DNA from: Flectonema sp. DT1601
Lineage: Eukaryota; Euglenozoa; Diplonemea; Diplonemida; Diplonemidae
NCBI GenBank assembly: GCA_964019425.1
Contig: OZ025794.1
Location: 992,001 to 1,056,000, forward strand
Length of the DNA stretch: 64,000 nucleotides
Direction of reading: 5' to 3'
Shown: piece after piece, positions 11,634 through 20,819 of the stretch
Layout of the letters: every line of letters begins with the position of its first letter
How positions within the stretch are numbered: the first letter of the stretch is position 1
Translations under genes and position numbers: made by a program
The notes under the pieces: generated by a model
What the model saw: the letters and a program-made list of their open reading frames with translations, nothing else
Told to the model about the DNA's origin: nothing
The model's database searches: none

Positions 11634-11783
11634 GAAAATTTGAAGGAAGCAAAATAAAATAAAATGTTGCCATCGGAAAAAGAATATGTAACTGTAACTG
11701 GGACTATATTGAACAACAAAAAAAAAAAAAAGGATATAGAGAGAGGGATAATGTAGTGTACAGTATTTGAAGACTTTTAAGTT

Positions 11784-13649
11784 CTAAGAACGTAATTTCC
11801 GCATCATGATTAGAGCAAACTCGTCTTGAGTGATACGACCGTCTTTGTTAACATCAAATGATTTAAAAAGTTTGTCAGCACCTCCATCTTCAACACCGAA
11901 TGTTTCCAGTTGAGTGTAGGCTGCTTTAAACTCTCGAACACTTATGTCGCCGCTGCCGTCTTTATCGAGCGCTTCAAATGCTGTTTTGAGCCTCGTCTCA
12001 ACAGTACCATCATTAGTTCCTGCGGTATTCATAAATTGTTTTAAAGCCTCAACAGCTTCTGAGTTTCCATCATCTCTCTCTGTCACAGAGAAGTTGGAAT
12101 GGGTTGCCGCAAATCTAAAGAAAAAAGCACCAGTTTGACCAGCCTTGTGCGTTGTCGGTACAATCCAATATTTACCTGCTTCCATATCCTTCCACTCTCC
12201 ATGGGTTGTGGTTATCACAGATTTGATTACGCGATTGCCAGCTGATTTATCGAATGCAGACTCGTCAGGACATTTAAGAACATTAATTCCAAAGTACGGG
12301 GCCTTCTCAGTACTGAAACGGCTATCAGGTGGCTTCAGTTCAAAGAAACACTTAGATGGCTCATCAAGAATCAGTAGATAGCGAGGGTTCTTGTCAGCAC
12401 TTCTACTTCCAATATGACCTCCTGAATTAGATTCCGTAAACATTCCTTTAAACCCTTGACTTTGATATCCTCTACATATATCATGACAGAGGTAACATGA
12501 TTCGTAGTAGTAGAGGACTGTGTCCCAAAGAATCCAGAAGCTGCCGTCGTTCTTTTTGTCAAACCCTCTGTCTGTTATTAATTCTTTTTTGATGTCGGGG
12601 TGTTCATCCCAAGAGGAGTGCCCATCGCTGTATTCGCCTTTCCATTCTGTGTTTCCCCATGGGTTGCGTAATCTCAGAAACTTTTGTCCTCCAGAGACTA
12701 CCGCGTCCAGTATAGAGTATTCGTGATAAGAAATGATTCCCATCTTTTCCTTTTCTGCTTCGTTTTCGTCTCCGCAGCTGACTGAACCGCAGCCTTTCAT
12801 TTCAAGACATTCATCAATGAGAGTAAACAGTTCATCTGTTGGAATGTCAGTTTTTGCGAATGCCGTATATTTTGCATACCCTCCACTAAAGTCTGAATAC
12901 ACAACTCCAGGACCTGCTTCTCTATCACCTTCTTCAGCTTGATATCCTCCATCGAGGTGCTGATACCCACCATGAAGTTTTGCCATCGCTTTTTCTAAAA
13001 GCATTACCCAAAGCTCACCTTTTTCAGTGCTGCTGCTGAAGGATGGTCGCTGACCCAAACAAGGGATGTGATCATCAACAATGACCCATCTATCTCTGTT
13101 GTTTATTGTAACTCTGATTGAATAAACACCAAATGGATTAAACACTGAAGGATATATCCTTGACGCTAAGTCTTGAGTACTTGATAAAGATGAGATAGCA
13201 GACATAAACCAACAGTTCCCTAATTGACCTTGTTGAACATCATTAGGATCCATACCACCAGTCATCAGATGGGGCTCCCAATAAATGTCAGGACAACGTG
13301 TCCATGAGTCTGTTTTTAATGACAGCCCTTCTTGAAATACTCCTGACGGTCCTGTTAGAGATCTTTCTGAAGGAGGAAATTCCGGATCTGTAAATCTAAC
13401 TTTCCCCTTCGCACACTTTTCAATAATTACGTCTGTTAGGTCTTCGTTGTGAATTCCTTCTTTCCAAACTTCTTTTTTCATTATTTCATTCCAATCTTTA
13501 GCCTTTGAGTTATCTAAAGCATCACAGGCCCTTTTATTATTCTGTTTTAACTTACCAGTTGCTAGAATAGTTGTGGTTGATTGATCTACTTTCGGAATCG
13601 AAGAATATTCTTCCATCAGTTTCTTACTCTTGGCACATGAGTTAGGCAT
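11784..13649 (-). CDS. Calpain-type cysteine protease with C-terminal EF hands
   Basis: This 621-residue protein is a Ca2+-regulated cytosolic cysteine protease of the calpain family. The catalytic core (about 85-345) shows Cys146 in QLGNCWFMSA, His309 in YHEYSIL and Asn329 in RNPWGN, so the triad is intact. A calpain beta-sandwich (C2-like) domain follows at about 385-535. Two EF hands end the protein, with loops starting at Asp562 (DKDGSGDISVRE) and Asp599 (DVNKDGRITQDE). This is the classical calpain layout. The first 80 residues are not recognisable. There is no signal peptide. The 5' leader contains a run of about 28 A just before the ATG, and a strong acceptor (TTCTTTCAG) lies upstream of that. 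All catalytic residues are present, so it is likely active. Confidence 0.95.
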   Translation of the reverse strand: MPNSCAKSKKLMEEYSSIPKVDQSTTTILATGKLKQNNKRACDALDNSKAKDWNEIMKKEVWKEGIHNEDLTDVIIEKCAKGKVRFTDPEFPPSERSLTGPSGVFQEGLSLKTDSWTRCPDIYWEPHLMTGGMDPNDVQQGQLGNCWFMSAISSLSSTQDLASRIYPSVFNPFGVYSIRVTINNRDRWVIVDDHIPCLGQRPSFSSSTEKGELWVMLLEKAMAKLHGGYQHLDGGYQAEEGDREAGPGVVYSDFSGGYAKYTAFAKTDIPTDELFTLIDECLEMKGCGSVSCGDENEAEKEKMGIISYHEYSILDAVVSGGQKFLRLRNPWGNTEWKGEYSDGHSSWDEHPDIKKELITDRGFDKKNDGSFWILWDTVLYYYESCYLCHDICRGYQSQGFKGMFTESNSGGHIGSRSADKNPRYLLILDEPSKCFFELKPPDSRFSTEKAPYFGINVLKCPDESAFDKSAGNRVIKSVITTTHGEWKDMEAGKYWIVPTTHKAGQTGAFFFRFAATHSNFSVTERDDGNSEAVEALKQFMNTAGTNDGTVETRLKTAFEALDKDGSGDISVREFKAAYTQLETFGVEDGGADKLFKSFDVNKDGRITQDEFALIMMRKLRS

Positions 13650-13902
13650 GTTAGTTTATTTTTTTTTTTTTTTTTTTTTTTTGTGTGAAAACGAAACTGA
13701 CAAGTTTTCTGAAAGAAAAGAAAAATAAATATCTAAAATGGGTTTCTCATCTGTTACATAACCAATCCAAGGAATGGCTGGCTTCTCATGAAATCCTCTG
13801 CAACTAATTATAAGCAGCGCGGAGGATTCTATGAGACTCAAGGGAAGGTACAGCTGTCCTGAAAACAGGAGAGACGAAAAGGAAACACCGCGTTCAGCTC
13901 AA

Positions 13903-13935
13903 AAAGTCTTTTCAAGAGAGACACGAAAAGACTTT
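13903..13935. repeat. Perfect 11-bp inverted repeat with 11-nt loop
   Basis: AAAGTCTTTTC and its exact complement GAAAAGACTTT are separated by AAGAGAGACAC. It lies in the gap between the calpain start and the 3' end of the myristoylated orphan gene. It could form a stem-loop on either strand; a role is unknown. The rest of 13650-14319 shows only homopolymers and no supportable gene. Confidence 0.5.
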
Positions 13936-14319
13936 CTAAAGCGAGAATAAGAAATAATACTCAAGAGTGAATCAACCTTTAGAATGAAAAAGGCTACTAA
14001 CTTCTCTCATTCACTAAAAGTACAAGAAGGCAAATACGTTTTTTTTTTGTTTTTTTTCCTCACAAAGATTGCACGTGAAAAGGAACTCACTATACAGTTC
14101 GTGCGCTATCTCATATGGAAATACTCTTAACAAGGACAATAAGGATAGCAGAGAATTACAGCCGCAAAAACCCTGCCGAAAATAAAAAACCAATCTGGCT
14201 AAAATGCGAAAAGGTTCGCTGAGAAAAGTATCAAGTTTATATTATAGTAAACAGGTCAATATTAGTATGTTGAAGTTTTGGAAAAGAAAAAGGGAAGGAA
14301 AGAAATGAAAACCTACCGC

Positions 14320-15981
14320 TCAAAAATCACTCTCACTTGTATCCTCATCATAAAGAGTGGCTACATATTGCCTAAAAGAATCAAAATCAACATTGTCAGG
14401 TGATTTGTAATATCCTTTATTTGAAAAAGTCTCATTCAACTTATGCAATATAGGATATGAATACCGTCTTTGTAGCTCGAGTTCTGACTTTACATGAGCA
14501 GTGGTATTGTGAATCAAATCGCTATCGCTACAAGGGAATACTTTAAAAGGAGAGAACCCAACAGCGTCAACAGTAAGGTGTTGAATAGGAGACCACAATC
14601 GTATGATTCTAACATCACCAAGGGCTGATAATCCAAAGACGATGTCCCTCACGTATCGTTGGGTGGGAGATGGCTCGGAAAAGGTACCATCAGACTCCTT
14701 TTCGAGTTTTAAGTGATTCGTTACCGACTTTAATAATTCAGACATGCTTACGGACATATAATCACTTGTTAAAAGACTTGTTATTGAGTGGCTCGTCATT
14801 GATATTTCATTCTCTAATTCTAACAATTCACTCTCAGATAATCCATGATTACTATTCCTAACACACGATCTGATTATATCGATCACTTGAGTTGATACAG
14901 TTGATGCGACTCGTTCAATGTCTCTGGTCTCAAGGTTTATTTTAGCATCTTTTATAGAACAGATTCGTTCACCTAATTTGGCGTATCTTGATTCCAGAAA
15001 CCGATTTCCTATTATTTTGCTTAATAACATCATAGATAACGAATGAATTGTTTTCATGAATGACGGAGACATTACTCCTTTGCTGTTAATTCTAAGACCC
15101 GACTTGAACAATTCCAAAATAGCTGTGTTGTTAGTGTAGCTGTCTTTTAGAAAATCACCAATGTTGACTCCGAATTCAATGTTGGATTGACTGTTTGATG
15201 TGAGGCTGTTGTTATGACCCTCATAGAGTGACTTCCCTACAAGTGATTCTATAAGAGACGATGAGGGTGTTGGTTTGGGGTAGTCGTCATCTGATTGCGA
15301 TGATGTTTTATTCGATCTGTCCATCGCTATTATTATCTTTAATTCCACACCATCCTTCTTATAATCAGCATCAAGAAATACTTTCATTTTCAAATTGCTA
15401 ATAATACTCATGTCTTGCAATTTATTCTGCGTGCTTAGTATTTCATTGAGGGAGTTTTTCACTTTTTTTATTCTCTTATCGTCATTCAACGCTTCTGGTG
15501 AGTATTCGATAAAACTCAAGAAAAGAGAAACTACATCTTCACTATTGTAATGTTTTTTGTAATCGGGAAAGTGTTCATCCAAAGCAGCTTTAAAAACGGA
15601 GATCTGGTCAGCAGAGTAGATGCTTTTAATTTTCAATTGCGTTCTGGGAATATCAACCTCACCGAGTTTAATGTTGACTTCTGAAGTAATGTTTTTATTT
15701 ATTCCTGCGACAGCAGCAGCTTCAGTCAGTCTTTTTGAATCTGTTGATGGTTTGTGTTGTGGTTTAATTACTTTGTCAGAGATACTATTATCAAGATTAT
15801 CTCCTTCTTGGATGGTTTTTTCTCTGATTTCAATTAGTAGATTCCTGATTCCCTCCTCAAGATCAGCTTCTTTGTTTTGGAGAGATGTCAAACTTTCAAC
15901 TTTTCGTGGACTAGCTTTGCTGACAACATTCACTGAGGCTTTCGCCTTCGCTTTTGGAGGTTCAGACTGGCAGTTGCCCAT
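14320..15981 (-). CDS. Orphan protein with N-terminal myristoylation/palmitoylation signal, 553 aa
   Basis: I do not recognise a domain. The N-terminus MGNCQSEPPK fits an N-myristoylation signal (Gly2) with a palmitoylable Cys4, so the protein probably sits on the cytosolic face of a membrane. Residues 5-60 are Lys/Ala/Ser-rich; the remainder is a mixed alpha-helical, Ser-rich sequence without repeats, signal peptide or membrane spans. One open frame ends TGA at 14320 with no sign of introns. A short AG site lies 15 nt before the ATG. Codon pattern and length make it a convincing gene. Confidence 0.8.
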   Translation of the reverse strand: MGNCQSEPPKAKAKASVNVVSKASPRKVESLTSLQNKEADLEEGIRNLLIEIREKTIQEGDNLDNSISDKVIKPQHKPSTDSKRLTEAAAVAGINKNITSEVNIKLGEVDIPRTQLKIKSIYSADQISVFKAALDEHFPDYKKHYNSEDVVSLFLSFIEYSPEALNDDKRIKKVKNSLNEILSTQNKLQDMSIISNLKMKVFLDADYKKDGVELKIIIAMDRSNKTSSQSDDDYPKPTPSSSLIESLVGKSLYEGHNNSLTSNSQSNIEFGVNIGDFLKDSYTNNTAILELFKSGLRINSKGVMSPSFMKTIHSLSMMLLSKIIGNRFLESRYAKLGERICSIKDAKINLETRDIERVASTVSTQVIDIIRSCVRNSNHGLSESELLELENEISMTSHSITSLLTSDYMSVSMSELLKSVTNHLKLEKESDGTFSEPSPTQRYVRDIVFGLSALGDVRIIRLWSPIQHLTVDAVGFSPFKVFPCSDSDLIHNTTAHVKSELELQRRYSYPILHKLNETFSNKGYYKSPDNVDFDSFRQYVATLYDEDTSESDF

Positions 15982-16442
15982 TTTATTATAAATTGCTTTT
16001 TTTTAAAATGATGAAACTTAAGCAATAATCTTTATACGATACCTTACAACGGGAAAACGCCTTAGCTGTTACTGCTAGGGTTATTTATCAATTTTAACTC
16101 CCGTTTCTTATGTATTTTGGAGAAAGTACAATAGACTTACTAAAACACACCGAATCTAAGGCTCGGGGGGTTCAGCAGATTGGCCCAGATGAGTGACCCG
16201 TCCAGGGGATCACCCGGGGAAGGGTCTATTAATACTTAACCTGATTTTTAAAAAAAAACAAGAAAAAAAAAAACAATAAACTTCAGCAGAAAGTACTAAA
16301 GTATTAACAGAACAAAATACGCACAAATAGAATACAAATCTGAAATTAAACCTTGCGATGGATAAATAAGGAAGTCCATTACATTGCGTATTGTGCATCA
16401 CTAATACTACAGAGCAACGAGACAACGTAAGTAGACCCAATC

Positions 16443-16465
16443 GGTTCAGCTATAGTATAGCTGAA
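16443..16465. repeat. 23-bp near-perfect palindrome
   Basis: GTTCAGCTATA is followed by a single G and then TATAGCTGAAC, giving 11-bp arms around one central base. This could be a protein-binding palindrome or the tip of a foldback repeat. No partner copy was noticed elsewhere in the window. Confidence 0.55.
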
Positions 16466-16674
16466 CAGACCCCTTAGAAAAGAACTTTATTTCATAATAA
16501 ATAACAATACACAATCAAGGCAAGACATTGCTTTCTCTTTTTTCGGAAAGGCCACTGCCCTCCAAGTTACCCAATACAAAGTTTCCATGTTACTCAACAG
16601 TATGAATAGTCATAGGGTTTACCGAGATGCTTATCTCTGTCAAAAATTAAACAACAGGAGGTAACTTGATACTA

Positions 16675-16809
16675 TGATTAAATATAAAGCAACTTGAAAC
16701 TGGCTAAAACGAATATAGGGTTCAGCCTAACCTGGTTGCAATGAAGAGAGACCAACAGTTGGTATCGATAAAATCCCATATGTGATATCGAATATGGGGA
16801 TTCGGGGGC
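16675..16809 (+). repeat. Dispersed hairpin element, copy 1
   Basis: The stretch from AATATAAAGCAACTTGA to ATATGGGGATTCGGGGG is repeated at 56694-56808 in the same orientation. It contains an inner hairpin, CCCATAT...ATATGGG, and a small stem CCA(ACAGT)TGG. The second copy has CTA(ACAGT)TAG, a compensatory change. This copy carries about 20 extra bases near 16700-16720. Confidence 0.6.
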
Positions 16810-16860
16810 ACGTACTACAGGTTGAGCGCTCCATGCCCTGTAGACCGTTACAGCTTGGGG

Positions 16861-16955
16861 GTGAAACTTTGACAATGCAAAAACAGTAACAACTTTAGGT
16901 ATTAAAAACATAATTAATATCAAAGTACTTGACTGAAAAAGATATTTGTAGTTAT
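16861..16955 (+). repeat. Dispersed GTGAAACTTT...GATATTTGTAGTT repeat, copy 1
   Basis: It starts GTGAAACTTTGACAATG after a run of G, continues AACAGTAACAACTTTAGG and ends ACTGAAAAAGATATTTGTAGTT. Matching copies lie at 27047-27126, 30366-30464 and, split, at 59389-59650. Confidence 0.65.
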
Positions 16956-17292
16956 TTTTTTTTTTTTTTTTTCGAACAATAGTGTACCAAAAAAAAAGGA
17001 TAGGAAAACGTACGGTACTGAGGCTCGTTTTAATATTGTCCTGCAAAGCAAAACGAAATCCAACTAAACCTTTCTAAAATTTAAAAAAAAAAAAAACACC
17101 TGCACTCACTCATTTATCGGAAGTTGATATTTTTGTGACGAAAATAATTATAAAAAATCAAAATTCGACGAGGGGCACATAAAATGATTCAAAGATCCAT
17201 TTCAGTAGGCTAGCAGTAAAAGTGATAATAATAATAGCAAAAAAAAAAAAAAAAAAAAAAAAGAGGAATGACTACCAGGGATCTTTAAAGGT

Positions 17293-19122
17293 TCAGAATG
17301 ATGCTAACGACATCGCTCTACTTGGTGAGTCTGGACAATCGAAACCAAACTTTGGTGTTGAAGTCATCAAAGGATGTGATGTGGAAGTAATAGTTGGAAT
17401 TCCTTCTAGTTCAATTAGATTATGAATACCAGCAATCTGTACTGAAGAGACGAGAGGTTCTCGAGATACCTCACCATTACTATTTGAGTAATAACGACGT
17501 CGACAGACCACAACGATAACAATTATAATTACGACAGCTGCAAGACCAATAAATAAAAATAAAAAAATACTTACACCACCACCACTTGAATTGACAACTA
17601 CCGGAATCAATGTCGGAACTGGTGAGGACGGTACGTCAGTACTGCCTACTGTTGGTATATTAGTGAAGATTGGTTGGTTTGTCCAGGGGTATAAACTTAT
17701 TACTTTCGTTGGCAACCAGCGCTGCTGATTTTGATCAGAAAATTCGATCAAAATGCGGTCTTTTGCCACTAAAATAATCATACCAACCCCACCAACATAA
17801 CTGTCATTAAATTGAAGACCGGAAGCCAACATCTGCTCTCTCACAAAGTCAACATCAGGAGATATGAATGCGACTCCTTTTTCATGTGGAACCTGTGTCT
17901 CAGGTATGTTTGTTTCTGGTACCGTAGTGTTAATTACTAAGGGAGGTATAGCAGTAAATGGACAGTTGATTGTAGGATTCCCAACTTCCATAATTGTCAT
18001 GTCACTTTTACACAAACAATCGAAGTCACCTAAATAAGTTACATTACGGTCAATACAGTAATCATTATCACCACAAGACGAATTATTTAGACAGTCGTTT
18101 CCTGACTCGGTTAGTAGAGCGTCGCAGTCTTCATGAGAACTACCGATTAATGATCCCGCGTTATTATCACAAGAACAGATATAGTCATTTAATGAAACGA
18201 ATCTTATATCAGGATCAATACAATATTGATTCACATAACAAGGACTTGGTTCACATTCATTAACAAATATCGTACTACACGTCAGTACGGGCGCACCAAC
18301 TTTTTTAATACTATCGTCTGATGCACAGGAACATATAAAATCACCTGTTGATGCTGATGTAGTGTTCGGATCTATGCAAACCTGTCCCTGGTGACAAGGA
18401 CCGGGTTTTAAACATTCGTCTATAACACATGACGGGATAGGTTTTCCAATTAAATAGTGATTTGAATTGTTGCAGGTACAGATAAAGTCTTCTGAAGATT
18501 CAAGAAGAGTATTTTGATCAAAACAAGATTGGTTTACTCCACAAGGTGAAGACTCACATTCATCAAAATATTGGACACAAGCACATTGACCTTTTATTCC
18601 ATCAGCATCACCACATTCAGGTGATGTTATGTCACAACTACAATCAGTGTTGTCACAATAACGAGCTTTACAGAACCATTCAAAAGGATCTGTCGACTGT
18701 TGGGAATCATCTGATCTGTCAATCGATAGAATACTTCCATTTGAAGCATTCAGAAATGTACTAAACCCGTGTGGTTGATTTAGTAGTTCGTTAGTAACAT
18801 ACAATACGCATGTTGTTGAAGATGAGTTGGATTCGACTCGCACTCCTATGCAATTTTGTATTATACTACAAGTGTATTCACACTGTCCTTGATTTAACGT
18901 TGTTAACTTTCTATCAGAGACGTACCTGTCGGGGATGCCTCCATTAGCTCCAACGCATTCTCCATAACCGACGTCTTTAAAACTGAGGTAGCATACTACT
19001 CCATCCCATTGACACTTGTCATCCTCCAAACAGGTTTCATTTGACTGCTTGTGACATCTTTGACTCCAGCAAGACGCTAATAAAAGCGATGCGATTGTCA
19101 GTCTTGTAATCAATGAAGCCAT
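17293..19122 (-). CDS. EGF-like type I membrane receptor-like protein, 609 aa
   Basis: The protein has a signal peptide (MASLITRLTIASLLLASCWS) and a Cys-rich ectodomain. From about residue 190 to 395 there are four to five EGF-like modules with the recurring pattern DEC-x-P-x-PC-x3-Q-x-CID-x-N...DFICSC. A less ordered stretch follows, then a Pro/Val/Thr-rich linker, a single membrane span at about 518-540 (FLFLFIGLAAVVIIIVIVVV) and a basic stop-transfer CRRRYY. A cytosolic tail of about 69 residues ends it. The tail has no recognisable kinase or other domain. It probably acts in adhesion or sensing at the cell surface; no ligand can be inferred. A strong acceptor (TTTTTTCTTCCAG) lies 23 nt before the ATG. 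Confidence 0.88.
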   Translation of the reverse strand: MASLITRLTIASLLLASCWSQRCHKQSNETCLEDDKCQWDGVVCYLSFKDVGYGECVGANGGIPDRYVSDRKLTTLNQGQCEYTCSIIQNCIGVRVESNSSSTTCVLYVTNELLNQPHGFSTFLNASNGSILSIDRSDDSQQSTDPFEWFCKARYCDNTDCSCDITSPECGDADGIKGQCACVQYFDECESSPCGVNQSCFDQNTLLESSEDFICTCNNSNHYLIGKPIPSCVIDECLKPGPCHQGQVCIDPNTTSASTGDFICSCASDDSIKKVGAPVLTCSTIFVNECEPSPCYVNQYCIDPDIRFVSLNDYICSCDNNAGSLIGSSHEDCDALLTESGNDCLNNSSCGDNDYCIDRNVTYLGDFDCLCKSDMTIMEVGNPTINCPFTAIPPLVINTTVPETNIPETQVPHEKGVAFISPDVDFVREQMLASGLQFNDSYVGGVGMIILVAKDRILIEFSDQNQQRWLPTKVISLYPWTNQPIFTNIPTVGSTDVPSSPVPTLIPVVVNSSGGGVSIFLFLFIGLAAVVIIIVIVVVCRRRYYSNSNGEVSREPLVSSVQIAGIHNLIELEGIPTITSTSHPLMTSTPKFGFDCPDSPSRAMSLASF

Positions 19123-19396
19123 ACATTCTATTGTTTTCTTGTGACTGGAAGAAAAAATATTTAGTAACCTCTCTCAAGTGATGCCTCAAAAACATTAATT
19201 TTCCATTCGACGTAAATTGTCTTGATTTGCGTAATAAGAACAATGTCCAAATAGATAGGAAAAAGTAATAATAAAAAGGGAACAATCCAGAGTGGATTGT
19301 TTAAAAAGGGATGAAGTTATAATTTCGTAAAAGATGTATCTCAAACAATTGTAAGATTCACATGGTCATAAAGCGTTCGTTTCGTGAATAATACAA

Positions 19397-19601
19397 TTAT
19401 TCAAATCCTTGACGTAGCGGCGGAATCGAAATCACAAACGCTACTGGATCTTTAGTGATGAAGAATCTTTTTAACACGTATTCCACATCTTTGATGGCAC
19501 TGGGATAACCTCTGAGCTGTGGCGGAATTGAATCACAACACACAACGCCAACATTCAAAGGAGTGTTTAATCTACTGTAAATAAAATAATCAGGTTTTCG
19601 G

Positions 19602-19635
<34 letters not shown>

Positions 19636-19674
19636 GGATAAAAAAAATTAATAAACCCATCATACTTACATCAT
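19397..19674 (-). CDS. Doubtful small spliced frame, 60 aa
   Basis: An ATG at 19674 is followed after five bases by a good donor (GTAAGT at 19669). A T-rich intron ends TTTACAG at 19575, and the joined frame runs to a TAA at 19397. It reads MIRLNTPLNVGVVCCDS and later LRGYPSAIKDVEYVLKRFF. A hydrophobic strand followed by LRG-x4-D-x3-L resembles the start of a caspase/metacaspase p20 domain, but no catalytic His or Cys is reached. It could be a gene remnant, a mis-phased exon of a larger gene or chance. The last segment, AFVISIPPLR, recurs in degenerate form nearby. Confidence 0.25.
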
Positions 19675-19930
19675 TATATACGGATTGTGTTATGGAGGGA
19701 TAGATGGCTACGAGTGTCACAGAACATAAGTCGCCAAAGATTACACGTCTTAATATTAAAACTTTTTAAAGATTATTATTCACATCACCAATCCGATGCG
19801 AAGTGGCGGAGTAAACATCGCAAACACCTACGCATGGTGATAATCATACTAAGAAACAATTAAAGAGATAGAATTGAAAGATCCAAAACCCAAATTAGAT
19901 GCGTAGTGGCGGAGTAAACATCACAAACAC
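19399..19930 (-). repeat. Three degenerate copies of a GTTTGTGATG...CCGCCACT motif
   Basis: On the minus strand, GCGTTTGTGATTTCGATTCC near 19405-19435, GTGTTTGCGATGTTTACTCC near 19800-19828 and GTGTTTGTGATGTTTACTCC near 19902-19930 are each followed by a GCCGCTACG/GCCACTTCG/GCCACTACG-type sequence. All three encode a similar peptide (FVxxxPPLR). They may be partial duplications of one exon end. Confidence 0.5.
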
Positions 19931-20124
19931 TCACGAAGATTCAAGTTGAAGAATACCATCAACAAAAGATGGCAAGAAGTTAATTATAATATAATCAGCT
20001 GAAAGCCTGTTAGAGTGTTTGTAATAATACAGAAGAAGTTAGTCTTAGCGAGGAATTAGATAGAGATAGTTAATTAATATAAATCGTAGGGAAATTAAAT
20101 AAATAATGATTTTGGTTTTCGGGG

Positions 20125-20445
20125 CTAAAAAAAACCTGAAAAACCGTTATTCAGACCAAACTCCTTACCCAACCGCATTAGCGAAGGTAAGGACACTGCA
20201 GTATCAGACTTGTAACACTCATAGCGTTTGTCCACCCTTCTCAGCAAAAAGACCACGTCAACATGGTTAGTTGCGTATTTCCTTGCTGTCAGTGAGGAGG
20301 TGTAGACTGCGCATGTACCGTCGTAGTCATTATTATTTTCTTTCAAAAAGGTTTTTCTAAGTATCGATCGTGAAAACAGTATTCCCGATGTCCAGATATC
20401 CGTCAAAGTTGTCAATCTGTCTCTGATGGAATTAACAGCAGGAGA
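20125..20445 (-). pseudogene. Open stretch of unknown origin, possible exon or relic
   Basis: After a TTGTAG acceptor-like site near 20446 a frame stays open for about 107 codons to 20125, reading PLSPAVNSIRDRLTTLTDIW and later VDVVFLLRRVDKRYECYK. There is no obvious start codon. The composition is protein-like rather than homopolymer. A resemblance to a kinase C-lobe (DIW..G) is weak and I do not rely on it. It may be an exon, a decayed gene or chance. Confidence 0.22.
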
Positions 20446-20819
20446 TAAGGGCTACAATGTCACTCAGCTCTTTGTAGTAATTACTTAACAAGAGATACTC
20501 TCGCAGGGGACTTCACGAAGTCAATCCAATTTTTTAAAAAAAAACCAAAAAAAAAAAAAAAAACATATAAATCAAGTCAAAATTATTTTTACTGATATAT
20601 ATGCATAATACAAATAAAACACACGTAGTCTTTTTTCCGTTGTCTGCACGTTGCGAGGCAGTGTAAACGCACTACTTTATGTTATCACATGTAGGATGGG
20701 AATAAAATACGTGAACTTTACGAGTTCTACAACAACCTAACACTAAATACGAATCGCAATACATTACGATCCGCAAAGACATAACCGAGGAACATACTGA
20801 ATGTGTCAAGAATGAAATC

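Larger units (their letters stand above)
15982..17292. other. Intergenic region with repeats and palindromes
   Basis: I see no protein gene here. It holds a GC-rich hairpin-prone spot at 16195-16226 (GACCC...GGGTC), a 23-bp palindrome at 16443-16465, a dispersed hairpin element at 16675-16809, and a dispersed repeat copy at 16861-16955. Homopolymer runs fill 17060-17270 at the 3' side of the EGF-like gene. Confidence 0.6.

Noticed and set aside
16675-16809. Possible tRNA gene
   Set aside because: A TTCGGGGG-like string recalls a B box, but A-box spacing and an acceptor stem cannot be formed.
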